Assembly: GCF_026544205.1 (NCBI RefSeq)
Contig: NZ_JALNUI010000022.1
Span: 1 to 64,000 of the forward strand
DNA length: 64,000 nt
Origin: Curtobacterium sp. GC_Cur_3
GTDB lineage: Bacteria > Actinomycetota > Actinomycetes > Actinomycetales > Microbacteriaceae
Reading direction: 5' to 3'
Shown one piece after another: positions 19,609 through 28,121 of this stretch (position 1 is its first letter; every line of letters begins with the position of its first letter). The notes below the pieces were generated by a model. It saw nothing but the letters and a program-made list of their open reading frames with translations. It made no database searches and had not been told where the DNA came from. The translations under genes and the position numbers were made by a program.

Positions 19609-21162
19609 ATGACAGCGCAGAACGACACCGGGGTGGACCGTGCGCCCGCCAACGACTTCTCGCACGAGCAGGAGGGCTACCAGCACGGGCTGAAGCCCAG
19701 GCAGCTCCAGATGATCGCGATCGGCGGTGCGATCGGTACCGGGCTCTTCCTGGGTGCCGGTGGACGGCTGCACACCGCCGGGCCCGCCCTGGCCGTCGTG
19801 TACCTGATCGCGGGCGTGTTCGCGTTCTTCATCCTCCGGGCCCTCGGCGAGCTCGTCCTCCACCGCCCGTCCTCCGGGTCGTTCATCTCCTACGCCCGCG
19901 AGTTCTACGGCGAGAAGTTCGCCTACGCCGCAGGCTGGATGTACTTCCTCAACTGGGCGATGACCTCGATCGTCGACACCACCGCGGTCGCCCTGTACCT
20001 GCAGTACTGGCGGGCCTTCACCGCTGCGCCGCAGTGGTTGCTGGCACTCATCGCGCTGATCGTCGTCCTGGCGGCGAACATGGTGGCGGTGAAGGTCTTC
20101 GGCGAGCTGGAGTTCTGGTTCGCGATCATCAAGGTCGTCGCCCTGGTCGCGTTCCTCGTCGTGGCGCTCGTCTGGCTGATCTTCGCGTTCCCGGTCGAGA
20201 CCGGCGGCGAGGCGATCCGCACCGGGTTCTCGATCTGGCAGGACAACGGCGGTCTGATCCCGAACGGTCTGCTGCCCGCCGTGCTGGTGGTGCAGGGCGT
20301 CGTCTTCGCGTACGCCGCGATCGAGCTCGTCGGCACCGCGTCCGGCGAGACCCAGGACACCGAGAAGGTCATCCCCCGCGCCATCAACTCCGTCGTCCTC
20401 CGCATCGCCGTGTTCTACGTCGGCTCGGTCGTGCTCCTCTCGCTCCTGCTCCCGTACACGTCGTACAAGGAGGGCCAGAGCCCGTTCGTGACGTTCTTCT
20501 CGTCGCTCGGCAACCCGCAGGTCGGGGTGATCGTCGGCTCGATCATGAACTTCGTCGTCCTGACCGCCGCGCTGTCCTCGCTCAACGCCGGGCTGTACTC
20601 GACCGGACGCGCACTGCACTCGATGGGCATGAACGGGTCCGCTCCGAAGTGGACGACGAAGATGACCAAGGGCGGCGTGCCGTTCGCGGGCATCCTGCTG
20701 ACGGCCGCGTTCACGGTCGCCGGCGTGGCCCTGAACTACTTCGTCCCGAGCCAGGCGTTCGAGATCGCCCTGAACATCGCCAGCCTCGGGATCATCACCG
20801 CGTGGGGCACGATCATCCTCTGCCAGATGAAGCTGCGGCAGTGGGCGAAGCAGGGCCTGGCGAAGGAACCGTCGTTCAAGCTGCCCGGTGCACCCGTCAC
20901 CGCGTGGCTGACCCTGGCGTTCCTGGTCTCGGTGCTCGTGCTGATGGCGATCGACTGGCCCGTCGGCACGCTCACCATCGCCTCGCTCGTGATCATCATC
21001 CCGCTGCTCGTCGTCGGGTGGTTCCTGCAGCGCGACCGGATCCTCCGCATCGCCTCGCTCCGCGAGGGCGTCACCGGCCCCTACCCGATCACCGGCCGCG
21101 ACCCGGCGAACCAGGTCCGGCGCGGCGACACGGACACGGACGGGGACGACTCCCGCTCCTGA
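19609..21162 (+). CDS. Amino acid permease, APC superfamily (AnsP/GabP-like)
   Basis: A 517-residue secondary transporter of the amino acid transporter (AAT) family with 12 predicted membrane segments. The family signature is visible in TM1 ([18 protein letters not shown]), in the TM2-3 region ([19 protein letters not shown]), in [12 protein letters not shown], and in TM6 with its following loop ([18 protein letters not shown]). Overall similarity to L-asparagine and GABA permeases suggests a neutral polar amino acid, but the substrate is not determined. The hydrophilic N-terminus ([11 protein letters not shown]) and C-terminus are cytoplasmic. A perfect 18-bp hairpin lies 39 bases after the stop. 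Confidence 0.92.
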   Translation: MTAQNDTGVDRAPANDFSHEQEGYQHGLKPRQLQMIAIGGAIGTGLFLGAGGRLHTAGPALAVVYLIAGVFAFFILRALGELVLHRPSSGSFISYAREFYGEKFAYAAGWMYFLNWAMTSIVDTTAVALYLQYWRAFTAAPQWLLALIALIVVLAANMVAVKVFGELEFWFAIIKVVALVAFLVVALVWLIFAFPVETGGEAIRTGFSIWQDNGGLIPNGLLPAVLVVQGVVFAYAAIELVGTASGETQDTEKVIPRAINSVVLRIAVFYVGSVVLLSLLLPYTSYKEGQSPFVTFFSSLGNPQVGVIVGSIMNFVVLTAALSSLNAGLYSTGRALHSMGMNGSAPKWTTKMTKGGVPFAGILLTAAFTVAGVALNYFVPSQAFEIALNIASLGIITAWGTIILCQMKLRQWAKQGLAKEPSFKLPGAPVTAWLTLAFLVSVLVLMAIDWPVGTLTIASLVIIIPLLVVGWFLQRDRILRIASLREGVTGPYPITGRDPANQVRRGDTDTDGDDSRS

Positions 21163-21201
21163 TGCTTGTCCGCGCAACGCGACGAGCGTCCTCGTGACAC
21201 C

Positions 21202-21248
21202 GAGAGGTCCGGCACCCGCCGCTACGATCAGCGGGTGCCGGACCTCTC
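21202..21248. terminator. Perfect 18-bp hairpin overlapping the next start codon
   Basis: Arms gagaggtccggcacccgc (21202-21219) and its exact complement (21231-21248) flank an 11-base loop. The position fits a terminator of the permease gene, yet the loop holds a TACGAT box and the right arm contains the GTG of the following gene. Confidence 0.7.
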
Positions 21249-21540
21249 TGCTTCCCCGACGCTCGACCTCCAGCTCTCGTGGCGTGGCACCTTCGGCCGC
21301 GTCCGCGTGTTCCCGGACCGGGTGCACGCCGAGACGAGCTACGAGCGCGACGGGCTGACGGCGGTGCCGATGGAGCACGTGCAGGGCTGGCGCATCGAGC
21401 CGTGCGACTTCGACGCCGTCTGCGTGGAGTTCATGACCCCCGAGGACACCTACCGCGTGCTCCTCGACACCTCCGACCGGGGCGTCGCGGCCCTGGCGCT
21501 GCAGCGCGTCCTCGGCGAACCGGCTCCGACCGAGTCCTGA
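21235..21540 (+). CDS. Conserved hypothetical cytoplasmic protein
   Basis: A 101-residue soluble protein without signal peptide or membrane segment. Alternating hydrophobic residues (VRVFPDRVHAE, WRIEPCDFDAVCVEFMT, YRVLLDT) suggest a small beta-rich domain, possibly PH-like. I do not recognise the family. The GTG at 21235 follows a TACGAT box by six bases, the leaderless pattern seen elsewhere, but it also lies inside the right arm of a perfect hairpin, so expression may be low or conditional. The neighbours are a permease upstream and a convergent SCO4848-family gene. Confidence 0.65.
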   Translation: MPDLSASPTLDLQLSWRGTFGRVRVFPDRVHAETSYERDGLTAVPMEHVQGWRIEPCDFDAVCVEFMTPEDTYRVLLDTSDRGVAALALQRVLGEPAPTES

Positions 21541-21637
21541 CGCACCACGACCGGACCAGTCAGTCGACCGCGGTCGTCATGGTCGCACCGGAACCGGCGA
21601 ACGCGCCTGCAGCGGTGGACGCGGCCGCCCACGGCCT

Positions 21638-21669
21638 GGAGGCTCGTGGCGGGCTGGCAGCGAGCCTCC
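21638..21669. repeat. Degenerate GGAGGC-family palindrome
   Basis: A 9-bp stem, ggaggctcg (21638-21646) and cgagcctcc (21661-21669), with a 14-base loop lies between convergent genes. The outer arms match the family core but the inner part has diverged. Confidence 0.5.
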
Positions 21670-21729
21670 CGTCCGGTGGTCCGCCGGGCGGGCGGCACAC
21701 CAGCCGTCACCGGCGGGGCGGGAGCGGCG

Positions 21730-21942
21730 TCAGACGAGCAGCAGGATCCCGGCGACGATCGAGGCGGCCGTGATCGCCAGGGCGATCAGCAGCAGGACCA
21801 GGTGCACCCGGTAGAAGGTCGTCGGGCGGCCGGCGGCGTCACGGGCCCGGGTGTCCTTCGCGACCCGCTGGAAGAAGCGGGGCCAGGCGACCAGGTTGAA
21901 CAGGGCACCGATGAACAGGACGACTGCGGCGAAGACGAGCAC
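21730..21942 (-). CDS. SCO4848-family membrane protein
   Basis: A 70-residue protein with two hydrophobic helices (2-20 and 48-69) separated by a conserved polar segment, WPRFFQRVAKDTRARD. This is the pattern of the small actinobacterial SCO4848 family, whose function is unknown. The GTG at 21942 is preceded by TAGACT with a six-base gap, the leaderless arrangement. Confidence 0.75.
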   Translation of the reverse strand: MLVFAAVVLFIGALFNLVAWPRFFQRVAKDTRARDAAGRPTTFYRVHLVLLLIALAITAASIVAGILLLV

Positions 21943-21948
21943 CGGAGG

Positions 21949-21954
21949 AGTCTA
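21949..21954 (-). promoter_or_regulatory. -10 box TAGACT, leaderless SCO4848-family gene
   Basis: TAGACT on the minus strand, six bases before the GTG at 21942. Confidence 0.45.
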
Positions 21955-22103
21955 CCGAGGCGGTCCGTGCTGATCAGGACCGGGGTGCTCGGCCGCCCCC
22001 AACGCGGCCGAGTCCCACCGGCGATCGCCACACGATGTGTAGCAATGGCTACGAACATACACGGCGTGGCGTCCGGCGTCGACCCGTGCCCGGTCCGGAC
22101 GGT

Positions 22104-23030
22104 TCAGGAGGCGTCGAGCGCGGACTCGGCCCGGGCGAGGGCGGTCCGCTCGTGGTCGTCGAGCGTGGACCGGGAACTGCGGACGCCGTCGTTGATCTCG
22201 ACGATCAGCCGACTGAGCCGGGTGGCGGGGTCGGCGGTGGCCGGGTACGCGTTGTCGCTGCCCATGCGGGCGTGCAGGGGCGTGAGGGACGCGATCGCGG
22301 ACTCCACGGCACGGGCACGCCGCGCACGGGCGGTCCGGTGCCCGACCACGAGCAGGAGCATGCCCGACGCGACGCAGAGGACCGCGCCCGGGGTGGCGAC
22401 GTCGTACGGCAGCGCGAGCCGGCGGGTGAGGGCCACGTTCCCGAGCACGTGCGCGAGGTCCATCACGACGACGACCACCATCCGCACGACCCCGGCCACC
22501 CCGCCCAGCACGAGCACCCAGAGCCCGACGAGGTCCGTGCGCGTGCGGGCCTCCCGGACGTGGAGCACGCAGATCCACCCGGTCGCGGCGAGGGCGACCC
22601 CGAGGTAGACCGTCTGCGCGATCGAGTAGACCGCCGCTGCCGGCTCGGCCCCGGCGACGAGCATGAAGGTCGTCGTGGTCGGGGGCTTGTCCAGGACGAC
22701 GAACGCCGTGACGATGACGACCCCGACCACGGCGCAGGACACGGTGATCGCGGTCCGCAGCCACCGACTGTCGGCACCGACGGCCTTCGCGACGCCCCAG
22801 AGCAGCGTGCTCGTGCCGGCGATCATCAGGCAGTCGCTGACCACCGTCACGACGTTCCGACCACCGACGAGCGGGTCGAGCCACCGGTAGAGCGGGTCGA
22901 CGTTCGTCACGATCGTGGCGGAGAACAGCAGGAACGTCACCGCGAGGGTGCGGTCCTGCCCGCGCTGCAGGACGAACAGGACGACGGCGCCCGCGACGAG
23001 CAGCACGGCCTGGGCGACGGCGAGGATCAT
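22104..23030 (-). CDS. MAB_1171c/DUF6545-like seven-helix membrane protein
   Basis: A 308-residue protein: seven hydrophobic segments over residues 1-235, then a soluble cytoplasmic tail with TPLHARMGSD and RLSRLIVEINDGVRSSR. This resembles the C-terminal signature of MAB_1171c-like actinobacterial proteins, in which a PLW-like segment is followed by an EI.DG segment. Such proteins are typically encoded next to an HTH regulator and an ImmA/IrrE peptidase, exactly as here: the start lies 13 bases after the peptidase stop. The function is unknown; a membrane sensor or transporter role is only inference. Assignment to the family rests on topology, tail pattern and context. Confidence 0.7.
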   Translation of the reverse strand: MILAVAQAVLLVAGAVVLFVLQRGQDRTLAVTFLLFSATIVTNVDPLYRWLDPLVGGRNVVTVVSDCLMIAGTSTLLWGVAKAVGADSRWLRTAITVSCAVVGVVIVTAFVVLDKPPTTTTFMLVAGAEPAAAVYSIAQTVYLGVALAATGWICVLHVREARTRTDLVGLWVLVLGGVAGVVRMVVVVVMDLAHVLGNVALTRRLALPYDVATPGAVLCVASGMLLLVVGHRTARARRARAVESAIASLTPLHARMGSDNAYPATADPATRLSRLIVEINDGVRSSRSTLDDHERTALARAESALDAS

Positions 23031-23043
23031 CGCTGGTGGCCGG

Positions 23044-23505
23044 TCAGCCGAAGACGCCGCGGAAGGCGCTCGGCCGGCTGCGGTGGTCGCGGATGAGCTG
23101 GGCGAGGCGGTCGGCGAAGTGCTCGGCCTCCCGCTCGAAGCTGTTCTCGAACAGCCCGCGTGCCATGGCCCGCTCGACCTTGTACCGGGGCAGGTCGGGG
23201 ATGACGTCCCGGATGTACGCCGACTGCGCCGAGGCGTCCTGGTGGGCGTGCAGCACGTGGCCGAGCTCGTGGCCGATGACGAACGCGCGGAAGGTGCGCG
23301 ACGGGGACGGCGAGATCATGATGAGGTGCTGGTGTTCGAGGGTGGCGACGAAGCCGCACACGGGCTCGTCCGTCAGGAAGCTCTCCTCACGCACCACGAT
23401 CGGCTTGCCGACGACCTCCGAGGCCGCACGGACGGCGTCGTCGACGTCCACCCAGCGCTCGTCGTGTCCGCGCTGCCAGAAGGCGTCCACCCGGTCCGTG
23501 GTCAC
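23044..23505 (-). CDS. ImmA/IrrE-family metallopeptidase
   Basis: A 153-residue zinc peptidase domain. The HExxH motif is at residues 79-83 (VIGHELGHVLHAH), and a downstream glutamate in NSFEREAEHFADRLA (near 126-130) supplies the third ligand. Family members such as ImmA and IrrE cleave or inactivate XRE-type repressors in response to stress. The GTG at 23505 overlaps the stop of the upstream HTH gene by four bases (GTGA), so regulator and protease are translationally coupled. It is the middle gene of a three-gene unit. Confidence 0.88.
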   Translation of the reverse strand: MTTDRVDAFWQRGHDERWVDVDDAVRAASEVVGKPIVVREESFLTDEPVCGFVATLEHQHLIMISPSPSRTFRAFVIGHELGHVLHAHQDASAQSAYIRDVIPDLPRYKVERAMARGLFENSFEREAEHFADRLAQLIRDHRSRPSAFRGVFG

Positions 23506-23942
23506 GGCAGGATCCCGCGCTGCGACTCCTCCTCGATCACCGCGGCGATCCGGCGGAGGGCGTCGGGTGAGAGCTCGCCGGGGAACGTGCGGGCGGCGAA
23601 CCCGCTCACCCGGGCCGAGCGGAGCGAGCGGACGAGGGCGAGCTGCGCGCCGATCCGCTCTGGGACCTCGCTGTCCTCGAGCAGGAAGCGCTCGTCGACC
23701 TCGAAGAACTCGGCGAGGAGCTGCAGCAGCGCGGTGTCCCGGTTGCGCCGGCCGTCGCCGGAGATCATGTAGGTCCACTTCGCACGGGAGAGCGATCCGC
23801 CGTGGGCATCGACCCACTCCTCGATCACGGAGAACGGCACCGGCGAGCCGCGCTGCGACTCCTCGAAGTCGAGCAGCAGGTTGAGCCGGCGTGCGAGTTC
23901 GGCGGCGTCGAGCGCGCCGCCCTTCGGTTCGTGTGTGCCCAT
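23502..23942 (-). CDS. XRE-like HTH regulator paired with ImmA/IrrE
   Basis: A 146-residue protein. Residues 10-85 resemble the actinobacterial XRE-like domain in which a long insert separates helices: LARRLNLLLDFEES, FSVIEEWVDAHGGSLSRAKWTYMISGDG, and NRDTALLQLLAEFFEVDERFLLED. A C-terminal helical part (RIAAVIEEESQRG) follows. It is the probable repressor and the probable substrate of the downstream peptidase. The ATG at 23942 has GGAGGGGG 9 bases upstream. The gene starts 60 bases past the end of a co-oriented tRNA-Lys, so it might also be read through from the tRNA promoter. Confidence 0.8.
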   Translation of the reverse strand: MGTHEPKGGALDAAELARRLNLLLDFEESQRGSPVPFSVIEEWVDAHGGSLSRAKWTYMISGDGRRNRDTALLQLLAEFFEVDERFLLEDSEVPERIGAQLALVRSLRSARVSGFAARTFPGELSPDALRRIAAVIEEESQRGILP

Positions 23943-24001
23943 GCGTCCCGACCCCCTCCGGATACACGAAGACCCCCGCCGGAGCGAGGGTCTCAGTCGT
24001 G

Positions 24002-24074
<73 letters not shown>

Positions 24075-24130
24075 ATGCACTCCACTTGCGAGTGCCGTTC
24101 CGGTGTGTGTGCCGCAACGGGAATCAACAA

Positions 24131-24136
24131 TAGCAT
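24131..24136 (+). promoter_or_regulatory. Candidate -10 box TAGCAT of bcp
   Basis: TAGCAT lies about 50 bases upstream of the bcp ATG, in the region divergent from the tRNA gene. Unlike most genes nearby, bcp has a proper leader and an AGGAG ribosome binding site. Confidence 0.3.
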
Positions 24137-24187
24137 GGGATTCGCGTGCCCGAGAACACCTCCGGGCACCGACCGAACAGGAGCACC

Positions 24188-24658
24188 ATGACCGACCGTC
24201 TCGTCGCCGGCGACACCGCCCCCGACTTCACCCTCCAGGACCAGGACGGCACGGAGCACACCCTCGGGTCCCTGCGTGGACGCAAGGTCATCGTGTACTT
24301 CTACCCCGCGGCGTCGACCCCGGGCTGCACGACCGAGGCCTGTGACTTCCGCGACAACATGTCCTCGTTGCAGGCCGCCGGGTACGAGGTCCTCGGCGTG
24401 TCGAAGGACGACCTCCCCGCCCTGGCGACCTTCAAGCACGAGCAGGCCCTGACCTTCCCGCTGCTGAGCGACCCGGACCTCGCCGTGCACAAGGCGTACG
24501 CGGCCTGGGGCGAGAAGAACAACTACGGCAAGGTCGTCACCGGGACCATCCGGTCGACGATCGTCGTCGACGAGGACGGCGCCGTGCAGCTCCCCCTCTA
24601 CAACGTGAAGGCGACCGGTCACGTGGCGAGCCTCCGGAAGAAGCTCGGCCTGGTCTGA
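24188..24658 (+). CDS. bcp: Thiol peroxidase of the Bcp/PrxQ type
   Basis: A 156-residue peroxiredoxin that reduces hydrogen peroxide and organic hydroperoxides using thioredoxin. The thioredoxin fold opens with GDTAPDFTLQDQDG. The peroxidatic cysteine C47 lies in STPGCTTEACDFRD and the resolving cysteine C52 is five residues later, as in two-cysteine Bcp enzymes. The ATG at 24188 is preceded by AGGAG. A very long palindrome follows the stop codon. Confidence 0.95.
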   Translation: MTDRLVAGDTAPDFTLQDQDGTEHTLGSLRGRKVIVYFYPAASTPGCTTEACDFRDNMSSLQAAGYEVLGVSKDDLPALATFKHEQALTFPLLSDPDLAVHKAYAAWGEKNNYGKVVTGTIRSTIVVDEDGAVQLPLYNVKATGHVASLRKKLGLV

Positions 24659-24665
24659 GCCCACG

Positions 24666-24722
24666 AACGCACTGGAGGCCCGGTGCCGGTCCCGGGGACC
24701 GGCACCGGGCCTCCAGTGCGTT
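24666..24722. repeat. GGAGGC-family palindrome, bidirectional terminator
   Basis: A 57-base perfect palindrome with a single central base (24694). The core is tggaggcccggtgccggtcc and its complement. It starts 8 bases past the bcp stop and ends 19 bases before the convergent stop at 24741, so it can serve both genes. Confidence 0.8.
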
Positions 24723-24740
24723 GCAGGCCTGGTCCTGGCG

Positions 24741-25163
24741 CTACTCGACCGGACGGGCCAACGCGGTCGTCACCGACTTCGACAGCACCAGCGTGATCGC
24801 GACGAGCGCGGGCAGGAGCAGCGCCCAGCCCACTGCCGGGACGCGGAACACCCCCTGGAACGCACCGATCGCGAGCGCGCCCTGCAGGACCTGCCACACG
24901 ACGATGCCGCTGCGCACCCAGGGGCGGCCGCGCCAGAGGCCGACGAGCAGCGACCCGAGCCACAGCGCCGCGATCGCCGCCAGCACCACGAGGGCGATGC
25001 CGGACGCCACGCTCGTCGCCGGTGCGACGAGGAGCTCGACGAGCAGCACGACCGTCACGACCGCGACGGCGAGGAACTCGAGCGCGAGGACGATGAGCAG
25101 GCCGTACATCGCCCGCGACCGCGGCTCGGGAGCGTCTGGGACGGTCGAGGTGGGGTCAGACAC
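24741..25163 (-). CDS. Integral membrane protein, unknown function
   Basis: A 140-residue protein with four predicted membrane segments (about 19-42, 47-70, 85-105 and 112-132) after a short hydrophilic N-terminus. The GTG at 25163 is chosen because GGAGG lies six bases upstream; the next in-frame start further up would add seven residues and lose this site. A conserved-looking loop LWRGRPWVRSGIVVWQVLQGAL joins segments 2 and 3. I do not recognise a named family. It is divergent from whiB1. Confidence 0.75.
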   Translation of the reverse strand: MSDPTSTVPDAPEPRSRAMYGLLIVLALEFLAVAVVTVVLLVELLVAPATSVASGIALVVLAAIAALWLGSLLVGLWRGRPWVRSGIVVWQVLQGALAIGAFQGVFRVPAVGWALLLPALVAITLVLSKSVTTALARPVE

Positions 25164-25187
25164 AGAGATCCTCCAGCATTGCAACCC

Positions 25188-25216
25188 TTGATTTGGTCAT
25201 ATCAGTATGGAACGAT
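25188..25216 (+). promoter_or_regulatory. Candidate whiB1 promoter
   Basis: TTGATT (25188-25193), a 17-base spacer and AACGAT (25211-25216) lie upstream of whiB1. The implied leader is about 205 bases long, unusual in a window full of leaderless genes. Confidence 0.4.
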
Positions 25217-25427
25217 GTTCGAGGTCGTTTGGACGGCACGATGTGGTGTGCGTCTCCCGTGGTTCGACGCTCCTCCCCCGAGCGTTCTGCGGGCGTCAGG
25301 CTCTCCCCGCGCGGTTTCCTCCCCACAGGATCTTCCCGCGCGTCACATGTGCATGTGCAGAGTCCTCCAGCCCCGAACCACGGCCCCGGCCTGCCGTTCG
25401 AGCACTGACATCAAGGAGCACCACCAC

Positions 25428-25676
25428 ATGGATTGGCGTGACAAGGCAGCTTGCCTCACCGCAGACCCCGAGCTCTTCTTCCCCGTCGGGAACACCGGGC
25501 CCGCGGTGGACCAGATCGAGAAGGCCAAGTCGGTGTGCGCTCGTTGCACGGTGACGGAGATGTGCCTGCAGTACGCACTCGAGAACAACCAGGACTCCGG
25601 TGTCTGGGGTGGCCTCAGCGAGGACGAGCGTCGCGCGCTCAAGCGTCGCGCCGCCCGGGCTCGCCGCGCCTCCTGA
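25428..25676 (+). CDS. whiB1: WhiB1-like iron-sulfur transcription factor
   Basis: An 82-residue WhiB-family protein binding a [4Fe-4S] cluster through C9, C37, C40 and C46 (C-x27-C-x2-C-x5-C). The N-terminus MDWRDKAAC, the segment DPELFFPVGNTGPA, the G(V/I)WGG turn and the basic C-terminal tail RRALKRRAARARR all match the WhiB1 subgroup, an essential, nitric-oxide sensitive partner of the main sigma factor in mycobacteria. The ATG at 25428 has AAGGAG upstream. The neighbour pdtaS on the opposite strand matches the mycobacterial order Rv3219-Rv3220c. Confidence 0.93.
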   Translation: MDWRDKAACLTADPELFFPVGNTGPAVDQIEKAKSVCARCTVTEMCLQYALENNQDSGVWGGLSEDERRALKRRAARARRAS

Positions 25677-25690
25677 CGCAGCAGCGCTGA

Positions 25691-25734
25691 CGACGACGCC
25701 CGTCGTGCCCCTCGGGGTGCGGCGGGCGTCGTCG
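25691..25734 (+). terminator. Terminator after whiB1
   Basis: A perfect 12-bp stem, cgacgacgcccg (25691-25702) and cgggcgtcgtcg (25723-25734), with an internal smaller hairpin (ccc-ctcg-ggg), starts 14 bases past the whiB1 stop. It is followed by a direct tandem duplication, ggcgtgcgtgcggg, within 25741-25770. Confidence 0.75.
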
Positions 25735-25806
25735 TGTGCAGGGCGTGCGTGCGGGGGCGTGCGTGCGGGGTCGCCGGTCGGGCGTGGTCGTCTGACGGGC
25801 CCGCTC

Positions 25807-25870
25807 AACACCGGTGTCTTGCAGTCACGCCGCGGGAAGTCGCGGTGCGGTGCCTGAACACCGGTGTCTT
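25807..25870. repeat. Paired palindrome element, second copy, 50-bp spacing
   Basis: Two identical 14-mers aacaccggtgtctt (25807-25820 and 25857-25870) are 50 bases apart. Each holds the palindrome acaccggtgt, and a hairpin, cgccgcg / cgcggtg (about 25828-25847), lies between them. Spacing and layout match the element at 12654-12716. It lies between convergent whiB1 and pdtaS. Confidence 0.65.
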
Positions 25871-25937
25871 GCGGACCCGGACCCGGCTCGGGCACGGCGT
25901 GCGGCCGGCGCCGGGCGCCGGGCGCCGGGCGCCGGGG

Positions 25938-27437
25938 CTAGGCGGCCGCGGTCTCCCAGCGGAACGGGATCGAGATCGTGACCTCGGTGCCGCTGCCGGT
26001 GAGCGTGTGCCAGTCGATCGTGCCGCCGAGCTCGCCCTGGATGAGCGTGCGGACGATCTGCGTGCCGAGGCCCGAGCCGACCTTGCCCTCGGGCAGCCCC
26101 ACGCCGTTGTCGCGGACCTGGATCTCGAGGTGGTCGTCTGAGCGGTGGGCAACGATCTCGACCTCGCCGTCGCGGCCGTCGAGTCCGTGCTCCACGGCGT
26201 TCGTCACGAGTTCGGTCAGTCCGAGCGCGAGCGGCGTGGCGGCCTCGGACGGGAGGACGCCGAACTCCCCCGTCTTCTTCGGGTGCACGGTGGTGTTGTG
26301 GGAGGCCGCGACCTCGGTCACGAGCTTGAGCACGGAGTCGAAGACCTCGTCGAAGTCGACGTTCTGACTGAGGCCGGTCGACAGCGTGTCGTGCACGACG
26401 GCGATCGCCGCCACGCGCCGCATCGCGTTCTGCAGGGACGTCTTGGCCTCTTCCGAGTGCGTGCGACGCGCCTGGATGCGCAGGAGCGACGCCACCGTCT
26501 GCAGGTTGTTCTTCACGCGGTGGTGGATCTCGCGGATCGTCGCGTCCTTGGTGATGAGCTCGCGTTCCTGGTGCCGCATCTCGGTGACGTCACGGCAGAG
26601 CACGACCGCGCCGATCCGCTCGCCGTGGTCCCGCAGCGGGATCGACCGCAGGGTCACGGCGACACCGTTCGACTCGATGTCCGCGCGCCACGGGGCTCGC
26701 CCGGTGACGACGAGCGGCAGGGACTCGTCGACGTCCAGCTGGGCGCCGAGGAGCTCGGTGGTGACCTCGGCGAGGGACTTCCGCTCGAGTTCGCCCTCGA
26801 AGCCCATCCGGTTGAAGGCGCTGAGGCCGTTCGGGCTGGCGAACGTGACGATGCCGTTCGTGTCGAGGCGGAGCAGGCCGTCGCTCGCACGGGGTGCACC
26901 ACGGCGGGGGCCGGCCGGGGCGCCGAGGTCCGGGAAGTCGCCCGTCGCGATCATGCCGAACAGGTCGTTCGCGCTCGCGGTGAAGTTGAGCTCCTGGCGG
27001 CTCGGCGTGCGCATCTCGTCCTGGTTGGAGTGACGCGTGACGACGGCGATGGGCCGGTCGGTCGTCTGCTTGCTCTTCGCGCTGAGGCGGCGGAGCACGG
27101 GGATGGCGCGGACCCGGGTCGGGGTGTCCTCGTACCAGTCCGGCTCGGCGGAGTCGACGACACGGGCGGACGCGAAGCTCTCGGTGACCTGCTCGCGCCA
27201 CTCCTCGCGGATCTCCTGCCCGACGATGTCGCGGTAGAACAGCGTGGCGGCGGACGACGGACGCGCGTGGGCGACGGCCACGAAGGAACCGTCCTCGGCC
27301 GTCGGCACCCAGAGCACCATGTCGGCGAACGACAGGTCCGAGAGGAGCTGCCAGTCCCCCACCAGCAGGTGGAGCCACTCCACGTCCGCTTCGGAGGATC
27401 GGCCTTGTGCGAGGACGAGATCACTGAGGGTCGACAC
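25938..27437 (-). CDS. pdtaS: PdtaS-type soluble sensor histidine kinase
   Basis: A 499-residue cytoplasmic histidine kinase without membrane segments. An N-terminal GAF-like domain (about 1-160) and a PAS domain (about 185-290) precede the HisKA_2 dimerisation and phosphorylation domain with EIHHRVKNNLQTVASLLRIQ (phospho-acceptor His at 305 or 306). The HATPase domain has N-box ALGLTELVTNAVEHG and G-boxes VRDNGVGLPEG and GSGLGTQIV. It corresponds to mycobacterial PdtaS (Rv3220c), whose partner PdtaR is an RNA-binding antiterminator; no pdtaR is in the window. The GTG at 27437 follows TAGACT by six bases, the leaderless pattern. Confidence 0.9.
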   Translation of the reverse strand: MSTLSDLVLAQGRSSEADVEWLHLLVGDWQLLSDLSFADMVLWVPTAEDGSFVAVAHARPSSAATLFYRDIVGQEIREEWREQVTESFASARVVDSAEPDWYEDTPTRVRAIPVLRRLSAKSKQTTDRPIAVVTRHSNQDEMRTPSRQELNFTASANDLFGMIATGDFPDLGAPAGPRRGAPRASDGLLRLDTNGIVTFASPNGLSAFNRMGFEGELERKSLAEVTTELLGAQLDVDESLPLVVTGRAPWRADIESNGVAVTLRSIPLRDHGERIGAVVLCRDVTEMRHQERELITKDATIREIHHRVKNNLQTVASLLRIQARRTHSEEAKTSLQNAMRRVAAIAVVHDTLSTGLSQNVDFDEVFDSVLKLVTEVAASHNTTVHPKKTGEFGVLPSEAATPLALGLTELVTNAVEHGLDGRDGEVEIVAHRSDDHLEIQVRDNGVGLPEGKVGSGLGTQIVRTLIQGELGGTIDWHTLTGSGTEVTISIPFRWETAAA

Positions 27438-27443
27438 CCGACC

Positions 27444-27449
27444 AGTCTA
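27444..27449 (-). promoter_or_regulatory. -10 box TAGACT, leaderless pdtaS
   Basis: TAGACT on the minus strand, six bases before the GTG at 27437. Confidence 0.45.
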
Positions 27450-27556
27450 GGGTCCGGCGACTTGTGGACAGATTGTCGCCCTCCACAGCCCCTACTGCTC
27501 GTTATGTTGCATTTCGCATTCCCCATACGCTCTGCCCACCAACGAAAGGGGCCGGG

Positions 27557-28090
27557 GTGGCGCGGGAAGCACGACGGATCGACGACGATCCGCAGGACGA
27601 CACGGGACCGGGAGACACGGTGGTCGCGCAGGACGGGACAGCGCTCCGCGTGGAGGCCGAGGGTCAGGAGTCCGCCACGGCGCTGGTGCCGCGACCGAGC
27701 GGGTCCGACGGGCCGGACAGCGCCGGCGGCTCGGTACCGGGGCCCCCGCCGCTCCCGGACCCGGCAGAGACCGCGCAGGCGCTGGCCCTGTGCGTCGCCG
27801 AGATCCTCACCGGCGCTCGGGACGTCGAGAGCATCGCCCGGTGGATCACGGACGACGTGCAGCGGCACCTCCACCAGCGAGCCGCGTACGCCGCCCGGGC
27901 ACGGTCGGCCTCCCCGCACCGGAACCGACGGCCCTCGATCCGCGTCGGGAACGTCGTGGTGAGCCGCCCGCGGGACGGCGTGGCCGAGGCGAGCGTGGTG
28001 GTCCACACCCGCAGCCGCGCCCGAGCGGTCGCGATCCGGCTCGAGGAGCGCGCCGGGCGGTGGCGCGCCACCGCGATCGGGATGCTCTGA
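27557..28090 (+). CDS. Rv3235-family protein
   Basis: A 177-residue protein. The first 75 residues are acidic and Gly/Pro-rich and probably disordered. The C-terminal 100 residues form a domain (AQALALCVAEILTGARDVESIARWITDDVQRHL, then VSRPRDGVAEASVVVHTRSRARAVAIRLEE, then WRATAIGML) like the Rv3235 family found next to secA in actinobacteria. The function is unknown; the fold may resemble NTF2/SnoaL-like small alpha-beta domains, which is inference. The GTG at 27557 is the first start after the divergent pdtaS promoter region. The gene converges on secA. Confidence 0.7.
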   Translation: MAREARRIDDDPQDDTGPGDTVVAQDGTALRVEAEGQESATALVPRPSGSDGPDSAGGSVPGPPPLPDPAETAQALALCVAEILTGARDVESIARWITDDVQRHLHQRAAYAARARSASPHRNRRPSIRVGNVVVSRPRDGVAEASVVVHTRSRARAVAIRLEERAGRWRATAIGML

Positions 28091-28121
28091 CCGCCGCGAT
28101 CCCGTCTGGACGGACCACGGA

